Positions 23,098 to 32,912 of a stretch of 32,912 nucleotides of DNA are shown here, piece by piece. The position numbers and the translations under genes were made by a program. Every line of letters starts with the position of its first letter. Position 1 is the stretch's first letter. The notes beneath the pieces were generated by a model. That model was not told the DNA's origin. It worked only from the letters and a program-made list of their open reading frames with translations, and did not search any database. The DNA is from a virus. The stretch spans positions 1 through 32,912 of IMG/VR virus record IMGVR_UViG_3300036772_000193. One strand, 5' to 3'.

Positions 23098-26000
23098 TGG
23101 CGTGGAAGCTTTTATCGTTTGTTTTCGCGACGGCTCTGCTTGTCAATACGGCGCAGGCTCAGAACGTCTTTAGCGATGACGTGCAAATGTGCTCCGGGCA
23201 TCCGTGGATAGACGTGCGTTGCAACGGCGCCCTCGGCGACGGCAACAACGACGACACGAGCGCGATCAACACGACGATTTCTGCTGCCATTACAGCCTCG
23301 GTTCCTGTCTATTTTCCGGCCGGGACATATAAAGTCACCAGCAAGATTACCATCGATTACCAGGGGATATCCGGCAATGGTCTTCAAATCATCTCGTCGG
23401 GCGCGACTGTGGACGGGCGATCAATCGCGTCGGGAAACGTCCTGCAATTGATCTGCTCTGGCGGCACGACTGGAACTCCCGCCGTCTGCAATCATCTCCG
23501 GATCGCCGGATCCCTCACCGTGTCCGGCAATGGCGCCGGATATGTCGTCGTTCTTGGTAAAACCGACTTCTCCGATCAGCACAACGCCGCCCGAATCGAA
23601 CACCTCGTCGTCACGAACAACGGAACCGGCGGCGCGATCCAAGCAAACTATCTGACCGATGGCGACCTTTGGCTCTCCGGCAGCACTGCGGGCGGATCCG
23701 CGAGCGTCGGCGCGGTGGCTCTGGAGCAGGTTCAGGCCAGCAAGATCGGCGGCTGGGGCTCCGCTGCAGGAGCGAGCGCTCCGGCTCTTCTTGTCGAGAA
23801 CGGCGCTTCGGTGGGCAATGCAGTCACGGGTTTTGCATACGACCCGAACAGCGCTACCTGTGTCTCGATTACGACTGCATCCGCGCAGCGCAACGCCTGG
23901 GTTGCGCCTTATTTTCCATGCGTGACTGCAGTCAACGCTCCGGGCCCGGCCAATCAGAACGCATTTGTCGGCCCGACCTTCGCCGGCACCAATCTCGGGC
24001 CGACATCGGGCGGCGTTGCCATAATCGGCCGCGGAAGCCTGAATCGCTTCGTCGCTCCCTCCGTTGCAAGCTACACCGCATTCGGCGTTGATGACGGAAC
24101 GATCTTTTCGGCCGCGAACGCCATCGGCCCTGCGACCCAGTTCACCGCCGCATCCTTGCCGATCACTCTGCCCACCCCGGCTCAGGTCGGCGTCGGATGG
24201 TCGGCCGGTTTTGTCAGCGACAACAATAAGGCGGTCGTTCTGACCGCACCCGCCAGCAGCAAAATCCTGCTCGGCTCACAGCAATTCACGACCTTGATTG
24301 TGGGCGCATCGGGGACTTCAATCGGTTTCGAGACTGCGGTTTTGGAAAGCGATGGAAGCAACTTCCGTGTCACGCACCTCAGCCAAGGCACGGCCCTTCT
24401 CAACGGCGCACAGACCACCTTCCCAGCTCGCTGGATTTTCCCTGGTGGGCCGGGCTATCAGGCAACCTTGGAAGACAATGCCAATGTTATTTCGAGCGCC
24501 GCTACTTCCGCTAGCCTCGCAGTGACGTTGCCGCCGACGAACACCATTCCGGTGGGCTGGATGGTGGCGGCGGTTAGTGACGCGAGTCGGCCTTTAAGTC
24601 TAGCAATCAACAGTACGAACGGTGGCACTATTACTTCCAAATCGGGAGCGACTCTCTATTCGATTGCCATCGGCGCCGGGTCACCGACCACACTACAGTT
24701 CGATGGGACGACATTCCGGGTTGTGGTCGATATTCATGGCTCACAAGTAACGCCGATGGATTGGGGGTGCGTCGGAGACGGCGTAACCGATGATACGGCT
24801 TGCGTTCAAGCGGCAATCAATGGAGCCGCGACGGCGGGGGTTACGCTGACATTCGATGGTCAGCATCTCTACAAGACCTCGTCGACGGTAACGATGTCTA
24901 CGCCTGGCCGGATAGAGGGGCAATACCGATATGGTGAATGGGTTGCAAATCAACCGACCGGCCCCGGAGGGGGAGTAATTGGTTGCACGTCTGGTATTCT
25001 CAACACGTCCAATGGCAATGTTTTATCAGTCACTGCTGTATCGGCGACTGTTCGCTATCTGTGCATTCAAGCATCTACCAGCAATTCTACGCAGGCAACG
25101 GCAGGTGCGGCAATGGCGTTTCAGCCGCCTAGCCTAGTGACCTACCAGGCTGGCGTCGACGTTGAATTCAACACTATTATTAGACCGTATGACGGCATTA
25201 CCATCAACGGTATCGCGAAATCTGTGGGTTGTTGCGGCCAGGGCAGCGCGGCAGACGGCGCGACATTCAGCAACAATACGATTATCAATCCAGCCGATAT
25301 CGGCATCTCGGTTGGCAAGAATACTGCTGCTGGAGTATCCGTTGGTCTTACGATGGTTGATAATACCATCATCTGCGGCTCGAATGGGACGATACGAGGA
25401 GTCGGTGTCGCGCTGTACGATGGGGGCATCAACTACGACGGGACTCAGAACGGTCCTTTCGGGTGCAATATTGGTTTTGAAATAATCCCTGGTACAATTT
25501 CGGGCGTTGGGCAGAATGCGCAGCTGTATGCGAGGGGAGTTCTTGGCGACAGCAGCATCACATATGGTTTCTTGCTCCGGCCGCAAACGTCTCTAGGCGC
25601 TGTGGAGTTTTCGGAGATCAACGAGGGTTGGGTCGGCGCGGCCAACACCACCACTTCCGTTCCGGTACTTATCAGCAATATCAACGGGGGCATCATCCAA
25701 GGCGTGAAATTCGTGGGTGGTTTCTACCATTCCAGCACAAATCAATCCGTCCCCGTCATAGACATCGAGGGCAATTCTTCGGGCACCGGATCACTGAGAA
25801 ATATCGGCATTATCGGGACGGAGATCGACTGTTGGGGTGGCGGTGTGTGCTCCGCGCCTCTGCTGAAGATCAACGGCACAGGGCCAGGGCAGCCTGCAGC
25901 TATTGTCATTAGCGGCAACCATATCGGCAACAATCACCAAGCTGGCACCTCGTTCGGGACGACTGGCCTTGCGATAACGGGTGGTGTCCCAGGATACATA

Positions 26001-26393
26001 TCCATCACCGGAAACGACTTCAGCGATTTCGGCAATCCTAACACCCCGATCGCATTTACCTCTAATAATACTGACTATCGAATCCTAGCTAGCGGCAATG
26101 CGGGGATTGATGATTTGTGCAACGATGTCGTGGCCTCGGCCGCAACGGTTGCTATTCCGAATATGGACAGCTGCTTTCATCTGAGCGGCACCACTACGGT
26201 TACCGCAATTGGCAATCTCTACACCGCCAAATCCGCGACGATTATCGCCGACAGTGGCCTGACATTGAGTACCGGGGGGCCTGCGAAAAGCGGCGCGCAA
26301 GCTCCATTTTGCAATGGGGTCACGCTCACGGCAGCGCAAGCGGCGCAAATTCGGTACAACTCGATTGGCGCCTGTGTCTCGGTTATGCAATAA
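23097..26393 (+). CDS. Tandem beta-helix tailspike / pectate-lyase-like protein with signal peptide
   Basis: 1098 residues from ATG 23097 (TAATG overlap); the longer frame from 22716 overlaps the collagen gene and is rejected. Residues 1-22 (MAWKLLSFVFATALLVNTAQ, AQ) look like a Sec signal peptide. At about 40-85 lies a Pectate_lyase_3 start (NGALGDGNNDDTSAINTTIS, then VYFPAGTYKVTSKIT) and a parallel beta-helix pattern follows. Residues about 355-433 and 455-547 hold two similar strand-rich modules, each with LP ... GW ... SDG/FDG-xxFRV. A second pectate-lyase start (WGCVGDGVTDDTACVQAAIN) begins near 555 and leads into a second helix with NNTIINPAD-like rungs. The C-terminal 90 residues form another fibre-like module. 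Such proteins usually degrade host polysaccharide. The second helix (24900-26050) looks AT-richer than its surroundings. Confidence 0.85.
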
Positions 26394-26407
26394 AAACGGT
26401 GGCTTCA

Positions 26408-29059
26408 ATGAGCCGGATTTGTCTCAACATGATCGTCAAGAACGAGGCGGCTCGGATCGAGCGTTGTCTCGTCGCGGTCAAGCCACACATCGCTTGCTGG
26501 TCGATCACCGATACCGGATCGAGCGACGATACCTGCGCCCGCATACGCGATCTGCTGGGCGATTTGCCGGGGTATCTATCGCACATAACCTTCGAGAATT
26601 TCAGCCAGGCACGCAATGACGCATTGCGGGCCGCGCTGCAATCCCGTCTCGACTTCAATTATCTGCTCCTTGTCGATGCCGATATGGAGCTCGTCGCGCC
26701 CGATGGGTTTGGTGAATTGGCGGCGCCGGGATATCTGATGTTGCAGAAGTCCAGCGATCTCGCCTACTGGAATGCGCGCCTCGTGCGCCGAGATAACCCG
26801 TGCCGCTATAAGGGCGTCACGCACGAATATCTTGAAACCGACTGGTCGATAGAGAACCTCTATGGTCCGCATTTCCGCGACCATGCCGACGGTGCCAATC
26901 GCCCGGGCAAATTCGATCGCGACATCGCGTTGCTCGAGGAAGCATTGAAGAGCGACCCGGACGATGCGCGCACCGTGTTTTATCTAGCACAATCCTACAA
27001 GGACAGCGGCGATTTCGCGAAGGCTGCCGAACTTTATGAGCGACGCGCCGAAATGGGAGGGTTTGACGAGGAAGTGTTTTATTCCTGGCTCGCCGCCTCG
27101 CGCTGCCCTGAGGGCGTTCGGATGAAATCGGCAACCGATCTCGCGCTAAAGGCATTCGAGATGCGGCCCAGTCGCGCCGAGTCGCTAGCCGATCTCGCGC
27201 GGCATTACCGCGAGCTCGGCATGAACGAAACCGCGCAGATGTTCGCGCGGCGCGGGATGGAAATCCCGCCATCTGAGGACATGCTATTCGTTGAAACCGG
27301 GGCGCAGGAGGAGTGCCGCAACACCTTCGCGATCTGCGCCTTTTACGCAAGGGACGCGGAAACCAAGGCGCTCGGTGCGCAAGTCTGCGATCGGCTCGCG
27401 CTCGACCGCAGTGTTTCGCCTCAAACACGCGACACCGCGCGGCAGAACCTCTTCTGGTATGCCAAGTCCGCTGGCGAATTGATGCCGTCGTTTGCCGCGG
27501 AACAGATCGATTTCGAAGCGCCAGACGGCTACCGGGCGATGAATCCGTCGATCTGTCGGCATGGCACTCGCGTCGTCATGGTCGTGCGCTGCGTCAATTA
27601 CCGGATCGACGAGAGCGGGCGCTATATCATGCCGGAAGGCGAGACGGCGATCCGCACGCGAAACTTTGTCTGCGATCCGCGCTCGGATCATGCTGTCGAG
27701 ATCGCTGGGCCTGCCGCGCCGCTCTACGATCAGGTCCTCGGCTTTGAGGACATTCGCATAGTCCCGGGCAATTATGACAATCTGTTCGGCGTCGCCACGA
27801 TCCGACAAGACAACGCCGAAGGCTATGCGGAGCAAGCTCGGATCACTATTACGCCAGATGGCGAAAGTCGTGCGTGGGAGGTCATGCGGCCCGAGGGTCC
27901 GCGTATGCACGAAAAGAATTGGATGCCCGTCGTCGGGAGAGGCGGCCGCACTTTTATTTATCGGTGCGATCCGACGCGCATTGTCGATTGGATTGGCCGC
28001 ACGGTATCCGAGAGCTCGCCGGAAATCGCCGCCGATAACTTCTCCGGCGGATCGCAGGCCATTCCCTTTGAGGATGGCTGGCTCGCACTGATCCACGAGG
28101 CCATCGCCAGCCCGATCGACGGCAAGCGATGTTATCAGCATCGTTTCGTCTGGTTCGACGCCGGCTTGCAACTGAAAAAAACAAGCCGGCGTTTTTATTT
28201 CCAGGCCAATAATCAGATCGAATTCGCCGCGGGGTTGTGTTGGCGTCCCGACGAACGACGATTGCTGATCTCCTACGGTATCAAAGACTGTGAGGCGTGG
28301 CTGGCGAGCGTAGATGCTGACGAAGCGCGCGATCTGCTCGGGTTGCCGCATCAGCCAAAACCAACTACGCGTCTCGCGAGATTCGACGATGATGCGTGGA
28401 TCAAAGGTCAGACCAATAGGGCCCTGCAGGAGCGCATCGCGATCGACCGCGCCCGCAATATGCTGGCGCAATTCGACCTGCCGCGCCATCCCGACCACCC
28501 GAAGAGTTGGGACAGCTATATCGCATTGTGGCACGCCTTTGCGACCACCCATTCAGGCGGAGCGGTTCTCGACGCTGGCGGTACGCGGGAGTCGGTATTC
28601 CTTCCCGGGCTTGCGCGACTCGGGTTTCGACGCTTGATCAACCTCAACATCGATGAGCAGACGCCGCAAATCGAGGGTCATATCAGCTATTCTCGGGGAG
28701 ATATCACCGCAACCGGCCTGCCGGACGGTACCTTCCATTTCATTGCCTGTCTCTCGGTGATCGAGCACGGCGTCGATTGGAAGAAATTTCTCGCCGAGGC
28801 GTCTCGCATATTGGCGCCCGGGGGGCATCTGTCCGTCTCGGTCGATTATTGGGAAACGCCGATCGATACGGGCGATCGGACCGCCTTTGACGCGCCGGTC
28901 AAGATCTTTGCACCCGAAGAGATCTACGACTTTATCGGTTATGCCAACCGTCTCGGTCTCGATGTCATCGGCGACGTCGACTTGCGTTGCCGTGATCGGG
29001 TGGTGAACTGGATCGGGTTGGATTTCACCTTCCTCAATCTGCTTTTCCGCAAAGAGTAA
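26408..29059 (+). CDS. GT2 glycosyltransferase-TPR-beta-propeller-methyltransferase fusion
   Basis: 883 residues from ATG 26408; upstream open frame from 26117 belongs to the previous gene's shadow. Residues 1-160 are a GT2-type glycosyltransferase: [28 protein letters not shown] and the metal-binding VDADMEL (Asp90, Asp92), then NARLVRRD and [10 protein letters not shown], as in SunS-like and other peptide or surface GT2 enzymes. TPR-like helices follow (about 170-330; [20 protein letters not shown]). Residues about 375-640 look like a five-bladed propeller of GH43/GH130-related type ([35 protein letters not shown]). The C-terminus (about 716-830) is a class I methyltransferase: [39 protein letters not shown]. 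Sugar transfer to the neighbouring fibres, followed by methylation, is my inference. Confidence 0.85.
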   Translation: MSRICLNMIVKNEAARIERCLVAVKPHIACWSITDTGSSDDTCARIRDLLGDLPGYLSHITFENFSQARNDALRAALQSRLDFNYLLLVDADMELVAPDGFGELAAPGYLMLQKSSDLAYWNARLVRRDNPCRYKGVTHEYLETDWSIENLYGPHFRDHADGANRPGKFDRDIALLEEALKSDPDDARTVFYLAQSYKDSGDFAKAAELYERRAEMGGFDEEVFYSWLAASRCPEGVRMKSATDLALKAFEMRPSRAESLADLARHYRELGMNETAQMFARRGMEIPPSEDMLFVETGAQEECRNTFAICAFYARDAETKALGAQVCDRLALDRSVSPQTRDTARQNLFWYAKSAGELMPSFAAEQIDFEAPDGYRAMNPSICRHGTRVVMVVRCVNYRIDESGRYIMPEGETAIRTRNFVCDPRSDHAVEIAGPAAPLYDQVLGFEDIRIVPGNYDNLFGVATIRQDNAEGYAEQARITITPDGESRAWEVMRPEGPRMHEKNWMPVVGRGGRTFIYRCDPTRIVDWIGRTVSESSPEIAADNFSGGSQAIPFEDGWLALIHEAIASPIDGKRCYQHRFVWFDAGLQLKKTSRRFYFQANNQIEFAAGLCWRPDERRLLISYGIKDCEAWLASVDADEARDLLGLPHQPKPTTRLARFDDDAWIKGQTNRALQERIAIDRARNMLAQFDLPRHPDHPKSWDSYIALWHAFATTHSGGAVLDAGGTRESVFLPGLARLGFRRLINLNIDEQTPQIEGHISYSRGDITATGLPDGTFHFIACLSVIEHGVDWKKFLAEASRILAPGGHLSVSVDYWETPIDTGDRTAFDAPVKIFAPEEIYDFIGYANRLGLDVIGDVDLRCRDRVVNWIGLDFTFLNLLFRKE
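28158..28196 (+). terminator. Terminator-like hairpin inside the glycosyltransferase fusion gene
   Basis: An 11-bp perfect inverted repeat (28158-28168 with 28182-28192) has a 13-base loop ending in seven A (28175-28181), and a T-rich run follows (28192-28196, then ATTT). On the + strand it has the shape of an intrinsic terminator; it lies within the reading frame, in the propeller part. Termination in vivo is not shown. Confidence 0.5.
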
Positions 29060-29064
29060 AGTCA

Positions 29065-30897
29065 ATGGCAAACGGCACGACCGGCCTGACTGGGATCGCC
29101 ATATCGGGAATGACGGGCTATGGCCCGTTGGATGGTACGGAGTTGATCCCGATCGTCCTCACCTCTGGGCCGGCCGGCGCCGTGCGCAGCCGCGAGACGA
29201 CCAGCGCCAATCTCGCGGCGCTCGTCGGCGTGAGGGTCGGTCCTACCGGCGCAATGGGTCCGACGGGACCAGGTGTTACGGGCGCCACTGGATCGGTCGG
29301 TCCGCAGGGTGTTTCCGGCCCACTAGGCCCGACCGGTTTTCCTGGAAATCCGGGTCCGACTGGACCAACGGGGATCGGCGGCGGCATCGGGCCTACCGGG
29401 CCACAAGGCAATGTTGGTCCAACCGGCAATCTTGGCCCCACAGGGGCGACGGGCAATCCGGGGATTGGCACTACCGGCCCGACCGGGCCGCTCGGACCAG
29501 CCGGCGCAACCGGCTTGCAGGGAATGATCGGCCCGACCGGCGTCCAGGGCAACGCGGGCGTTACCGGCCCAGGTGGGGCCGGACCAACCGGATCCACCGG
29601 AGCGGGTGCGACGGGGCCGACCGGTAGCCAAGGAACACTCGGCCCGACCGGATCGACGGGGCAGCAAGGTTTCGCTGGCCCGACCGGCGTCCAGGGCAAC
29701 GCGGGCGTTACCGGCCCGGCTGGCGGGGCCGGCCCAACCGGCGCGACTGGAGGGGGCTCCACGGGCCCAACCGGGCCACTGGGAACGCTTGGTCCAACCG
29801 GAGTCCAAGGAAATGCGGGCGTTACTGGACCAACTGGCGCCGCTGCGACGGGCGCCACTGGGTCAACTGGAAGTTTGGGCCCGACCGGTCCGGCCGCTGG
29901 CCCAACCGGGGCGACAGGTGTCACGGGGCCAACCGGATTCAACGGCGTCCTTGGCGGCACAGGGCCGACGGGGCCGGCGGGCGGACCAACCGGACCGACT
30001 GGAGCGCCCGGGAGTGCTGGGGTAACCGGCCCAACCGGCAGCCAAGGCGCGCTCGGTCCGACCGGTGTCCAAGGAAATGTAGGTGTTACCGGCCCGGCTG
30101 GCGCGGTCGGCCCGACGGGACCAACCGGATCCATCGGAGCTGTCGGAGGACAGGGTATCGCTGGCCCCACTGGGCCAACTGGTCTCCAGGGCAGCGCAGG
30201 TCCTACCGGTCTTCAGGGCAGCGTTGGATTGACGGGACCAATCGGCGCGGCTGGCGGCGTCGGCGCTACCGGCGCCACTGGCGCGACCGGGCTTGGTGCT
30301 ACTGGCGCGCCCGGGAGTGCTGGAGTAACCGGGCCAACTGGAATTCAAGGCAATCTCGGACCAACCGGAAATGCGGGAAGTGCGGGCGCTACGGGGCCGA
30401 CGGGGCCCGCAGGGGTCACAGGGCCCCCGGGGTCTACGGGGCCAACAGGGCTCGGCGCAACCGGGCCGGCAGGCGGTGCCGGCGTTACGGGGCCGACCGG
30501 GATCCAGGGAAATCTTGGACCAACCGGTACGCTAGGCCCGACTGGCGCCACTGGGCCAGCTGGTTCGGGCGCCGGATCGACCGTCACCACTGGCATCACC
30601 GCCAACAACACCACGCAGGGAACCGCGACCGTCCTGACGACGCAAGATAATTATATCGCGGTTGTCGGGGTCAATGGCGCTGTCAAAATCCCTGCGGCGC
30701 TAATGGTTCCGGGGAACCTAATTCTGATCGTCAACGAGCAGACCGTCAATGCGCTGAACCTCTTTGGCGATGTCGGCGTGTCGATTAACGGGCAAGCCGC
30801 CAACACTTCGATCTCCATCCCCGCCGCAGTCGGCCCGGCGCGGCAAAGCGCCTTCATCAAAGTCAAGGATGTCACTCATTTGAGTACAATACCATGA
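29065..30897 (+). CDS. Collagen-like tail fibre protein 2 (long)
   Basis: 610 residues from ATG 29065. Residues 1-58 form a non-repetitive head ([20 protein letters not shown], with DGTELIPIV) similar to phage fibre N-termini. Residues about 59-500 are some 440 residues of Gly-X-Y, richest in GPTG, GVTG and GATG, with interspersed QG-N-x-G elements; one 41-base exact direct repeat is present at DNA level. The last 110 residues ([20 protein letters not shown] ... [17 protein letters not shown]) form a strand-rich module related in type to those in the tailspike and the next protein. It is likely a long trimeric fibre. The stop overlaps the next ATG (ATGA). A very long antisense frame opposite the repeats is only a result of their base composition. 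Confidence 0.88.
   Translation: MANGTTGLTGIAISGMTGYGPLDGTELIPIVLTSGPAGAVRSRETTSANLAALVGVRVGPTGAMGPTGPGVTGATGSVGPQGVSGPLGPTGFPGNPGPTGPTGIGGGIGPTGPQGNVGPTGNLGPTGATGNPGIGTTGPTGPLGPAGATGLQGMIGPTGVQGNAGVTGPGGAGPTGSTGAGATGPTGSQGTLGPTGSTGQQGFAGPTGVQGNAGVTGPAGGAGPTGATGGGSTGPTGPLGTLGPTGVQGNAGVTGPTGAAATGATGSTGSLGPTGPAAGPTGATGVTGPTGFNGVLGGTGPTGPAGGPTGPTGAPGSAGVTGPTGSQGALGPTGVQGNVGVTGPAGAVGPTGPTGSIGAVGGQGIAGPTGPTGLQGSAGPTGLQGSVGLTGPIGAAGGVGATGATGATGLGATGAPGSAGVTGPTGIQGNLGPTGNAGSAGATGPTGPAGVTGPPGSTGPTGLGATGPAGGAGVTGPTGIQGNLGPTGTLGPTGATGPAGSGAGSTVTTGITANNTTQGTATVLTTQDNYIAVVGVNGAVKIPAALMVPGNLILIVNEQTVNALNLFGDVGVSINGQAANTSISIPAAVGPARQSAFIKVKDVTHLSTIP
29236..30570 (+). repeat. GPT-type collagen coding repeats, fibre 2
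   Basis: About 1.3 kb of in-frame Gly-X-Y coding repeats, much longer than in the first fibre gene. Thr fills many Y positions. The interruptions (for example [13 protein letters not shown] and GLGATG) keep the frame. Similar segments reappear at intervals, which suggests growth by internal duplication. Confidence 0.88.
29530..29717 (+). repeat. 41-base exact direct repeat in fibre 2
   Basis: The sequence at 29530-29570 recurs without change at 29677-29717 (147 bases between starts, 49 codons). It codes for the same [14 protein letters not shown] segment, so the spacing keeps the frame. This points to a recent 147-base duplication or to selection for identical triplets. Confidence 0.85.
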
Positions 30898-31682
30898 GAA
30901 AGATTATTGACTTAGTCATCTTGGTCGGTGTCATGGCATGGAATGCAGCGGCGCTTGCCCAGGAAACTGGCGTGAGGCTGTCGCCGGGAGCGGGCGTCTG
31001 CATGTCCGGTGGCATCATTACAGCCTGTCTGCCATTCAAGGACCAGTCCGGCGGCGGCTATACGATCCTAGCCACGGACAATCTATTTACCATCAAAATC
31101 GGTACATCTGGCGCGATCTTGCCGCGCGCCGGATCCACTGGATTCCCAGCAAATTGGAAGATTTCCATTATCAATGTATCGACAGGACCCGTTCAGGTCA
31201 ATACGACCACATCGGTGTTTAAAGGAGCAAGCGGAACTACAACATTAACTCTTGCTTCGGGAGAGAAAGCCGAACTGCAGAGTGATGGGACCGATTGGCA
31301 AGCGGTACTGACTGGAAACAGTTTTGTGCCCATAATTACGCTTCCCACGGCCACTACCCACAACTTCAACCTATCGACGGGCAACACCTTTCTTGTCACC
31401 GAGACAACTGACGGAGATCTATACGCCAATCCAACTTGCGGCACCGTTTCTTGCTGGGTTTATCTTGGTCAGGTCTTCACGATCGACCGGATCTCCGCCG
31501 CGGAGACGACTGGCCCTTCGTTCGCTTCGTCGTACACCTGGAACGACAGCATCCAACCTACATTATCCCACACGTCGTTAGCGCACGATAAATTAGTGTG
31601 TCAGATCTATTCCTATACCGGTTCTAACGTAACTGAGTTTGATTGCAATCTTGCCGGCCATTCGCTGGGTCATGGTCCGTGA
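30894..31682 (+). CDS. Secreted fibre-like protein with beta-rich module
   Basis: 262 residues from ATG 30894 (ATGA overlap). The start is a good signal peptide ([25 protein letters not shown]). Residues about 55-135 form the phage fibre module [35 protein letters not shown] and [19 protein letters not shown], a pattern that also occurs in the tailspike at 23097. The C-terminal part has strands and three Cys residues ([22 protein letters not shown]) and ends in SLGHGP. No enzyme motif is seen. A secreted or virion-surface fibre tip is likely; how a signal peptide fits with virion assembly is not clear. The stop is part of GTGA with the next start. Confidence 0.72.
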   Translation: MRKIIDLVILVGVMAWNAAALAQETGVRLSPGAGVCMSGGIITACLPFKDQSGGGYTILATDNLFTIKIGTSGAILPRAGSTGFPANWKISIINVSTGPVQVNTTTSVFKGASGTTTLTLASGEKAELQSDGTDWQAVLTGNSFVPIITLPTATTHNFNLSTGNTFLVTETTDGDLYANPTCGTVSCWVYLGQVFTIDRISAAETTGPSFASSYTWNDSIQPTLSHTSLAHDKLVCQIYSYTGSNVTEFDCNLAGHSLGHGP

Positions 31683-32912
31683 GGATCACACTATACGCGG
31701 TCGTTGGGCTTCTTCTGCTCATCATCGCGCCATTGTGCTACGCCGATCTCTCGGCCATGTTTCTGTCGATACGGGGCGTTTCTTCGCGGTTTGACATAAC
31801 CCGCAATACAGGGGCGAACTTTTCGTTTTCTGCCGATCACTTCACAGCTACAGAGCTTACGAACGCGCCAACTAACTCCAATTACTCCGCGTTTACGACC
31901 CTCCTGCGCTCTGATACGAAGCGGTTCTTCGAAATTATGATCGGCACCGAATCATCAAGCTGCGGCCAGGGGATAGGGGTAGCGTCATCCACAGAGATCA
32001 ACGGGGCCTATCTTGGGCACGGAGGCAGCAACTCCCTTGGGATCTACAATGACGGCGGCACCTCGATAAATAACGCATCGGTGGGCAATACTGGCATTAC
32101 ATTTGGGCCAGGAGATGTGATCGATATTATCGACGACCCGAACGCGAAGACAATACAAGAGGTCAAGAATCACGGCGCGCCAAGCGCGCCGCTAAACATA
32201 GCGGCGCTGAGCACCCAGAACGTATCCCCAGCTATCTCGCTGTGCGCGGCAAACGACTCCATGACCTACAACGGCAATCCGTCTGTCAGCTATAGTGGGG
32301 CGGTCACATGGGATGCGCCAGCGCCAGCATCAGCGCCTATGATCAGCGGCGTTACGGCGTTTCCCGGCAATTTCACCGCACCCTCCACCAATCCCGTAGA
32401 GACGCTGACGGCCAATTGCAGCGCAGGCTCGTGCGCTGGCGCGACTTTCTCGCTACCGTCGGGCGCGACGGCGGGATGTACGGCGGCACAGATTGCGCAG
32501 AACAGCCTCTTCACAATATCGGGAACCAATCTCAACGCCGTCTCTACGATAACTGGTTCGCCCACGGAGAATGTCGGCGTCGTCGTCACGCTTACTGGCG
32601 CAAGCAACAGCGGCGCGTGTTATCCGCTTGTGTTGACCGGCTCGCCGCAGTCGCAGGGAGCTGGACTATGTGCCTCGCCGCCGCCGGCCGCCGCCGCCGC
32701 CGGCATGACGACCATGGCGAAGTGCCAGGATTTTACGATCGCCATCCCTAACACGGCCGGCACCGGATTACCGAGCAACACGGGGGGGAATTGCTACGGC
32801 GGCCAAGGTTGTTGGTTGGGTGCGGCCGCTGGAGGCGGGACATATGGTTCGGCCGATAGTTATCCGCACGAGTGGTATGAACCAGCCCCGGACTATGCGA
32901 GCGATCCGCCGC
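31679..32912 (+). CDS. Partial secreted protein with SPRY-like domain (3' end outside window)
   Basis: The frame from GTG 31679 (GTGA overlap) stays open to the window edge, 411 codons. The first 23 residues ([21 protein letters not shown]) are a signal peptide. Residues about 45-165 look like a SPRY/B30.2-type beta-sandwich: KRFFEIMIGTESSSCGQGIG, GAYLGHGGSNSLGIYNDGG and FGPGDVIDIIDDPNAKTIQ. After a Pro/Ala linker there is a Cys- and Thr-rich module (ETLTANCSAGSCAGATF), a Pro3-Ala5 run coded by a GCC/CCG tract near 32680-32703, and a Gly/Tyr-rich segment ending in PHEWYEPAPDYASD. The C-terminus and possible catalytic part lie outside. SPRY-like modules in phage fibres bind ligands; here that is inference. 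Confidence 0.75.
   Translation, partial: MRITLYAVVGLLLLIIAPLCYADLSAMFLSIRGVSSRFDITRNTGANFSFSADHFTATELTNAPTNSNYSAFTTLLRSDTKRFFEIMIGTESSSCGQGIGVASSTEINGAYLGHGGSNSLGIYNDGGTSINNASVGNTGITFGPGDVIDIIDDPNAKTIQEVKNHGAPSAPLNIAALSTQNVSPAISLCAANDSMTYNGNPSVSYSGAVTWDAPAPASAPMISGVTAFPGNFTAPSTNPVETLTANCSAGSCAGATFSLPSGATAGCTAAQIAQNSLFTISGTNLNAVSTITGSPTENVGVVVTLTGASNSGACYPLVLTGSPQSQGAGLCASPPPAAAAAGMTTMAKCQDFTIAIPNTAGTGLPSNTGGNCYGGQGCWLGAAAGGGTYGSADSYPHEWYEPAPDYASDPP

Noticed and set aside
26117-26407. Upstream extension of the glycosyltransferase frame
   Set aside because: It lies in the 3' end of the tailspike gene; the GT2 fold starts at ATG 26408.
27284-28552. 422-codon antisense ORF opposite the glycosyltransferase fusion
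   Set aside because: The + strand frame has clear domains; the antisense product shows no family pattern and is a codon-bias shadow.
29118-30170. 350-codon antisense ORF with PVGP repeats
   Set aside because: It is the mirror of the second collagen-like gene; the absence of stops follows from the GC-rich triplet repeats.

Overview
The window is a stretch of a tailed-phage (siphovirus-type) genome or prophage, all genes on the + strand, densely packed with ATGA, GTGA, TTGA and TGATG stop/start overlaps. The GC-rich sequence, frequent GTG/TTG starts and a tail-tip block in the same order as the gene transfer agent (GTA) of Rhodobacter capsulatus (tape measure, DUF2460, DUF2163/BR0599, NlpC/P60, tip protein) suggest an alphaproteobacterial host. 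No integrase, tRNA, terminase, portal, lysis or replication gene is visible, so the host and the lysogenic state are not proven.

Region 1 (1-6556) is an accessory block: a partial secreted-looking protein, a small SAM methyltransferase, two proteins with Sec signal peptides (one a GH16-like glycan hydrolase in an AT-rich island), a beta-rich protein and a 1027-residue protein built of about 45 degenerate 18-20-residue repeats. It lies where few genes are usually found, just upstream of the head protease. Region 2 (6553-9730) has three small phage proteins and an XkdF/S78-type protease fused to a long scaffold-like tail with two well-placed internal start sites. An intrinsic terminator separates it from the capsid gene.

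Region 3 (9798-14905) holds the major capsid protein with an inserted Ig/FN3-like domain, several small proteins, the head-tail connector, a gp10-like neck protein, the tail terminator and the tail tube. Region 4 (14902-22152) has the tail assembly chaperones with a predicted -1 frameshift, an unexpected YkgJ-type cysteine-cluster protein, the tape measure and the GTA-like tail-tip genes, with the tip protein split over two ORFs.

Region 5 (22159-32912) is the host-interaction block: two collagen-like GPT-repeat proteins flanking a tandem pectate-lyase-type beta-helix protein with a signal peptide and an 883-residue fusion of GT2 glycosyltransferase, TPR, beta-propeller and methyltransferase; then a fibre-like secreted protein and a truncated SPRY-like secreted protein. 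The layout suggests a set of surface fibres and depolymerases with a dedicated sugar-decorating enzyme. The best candidates for something undescribed are the 1027-residue repeat protein, the glycosyltransferase fusion beside the collagen fibres, the nested scaffold starts, and a C-terminal peptide shared by the frameshifted tail chaperone and the neighbouring YkgJ-like protein.
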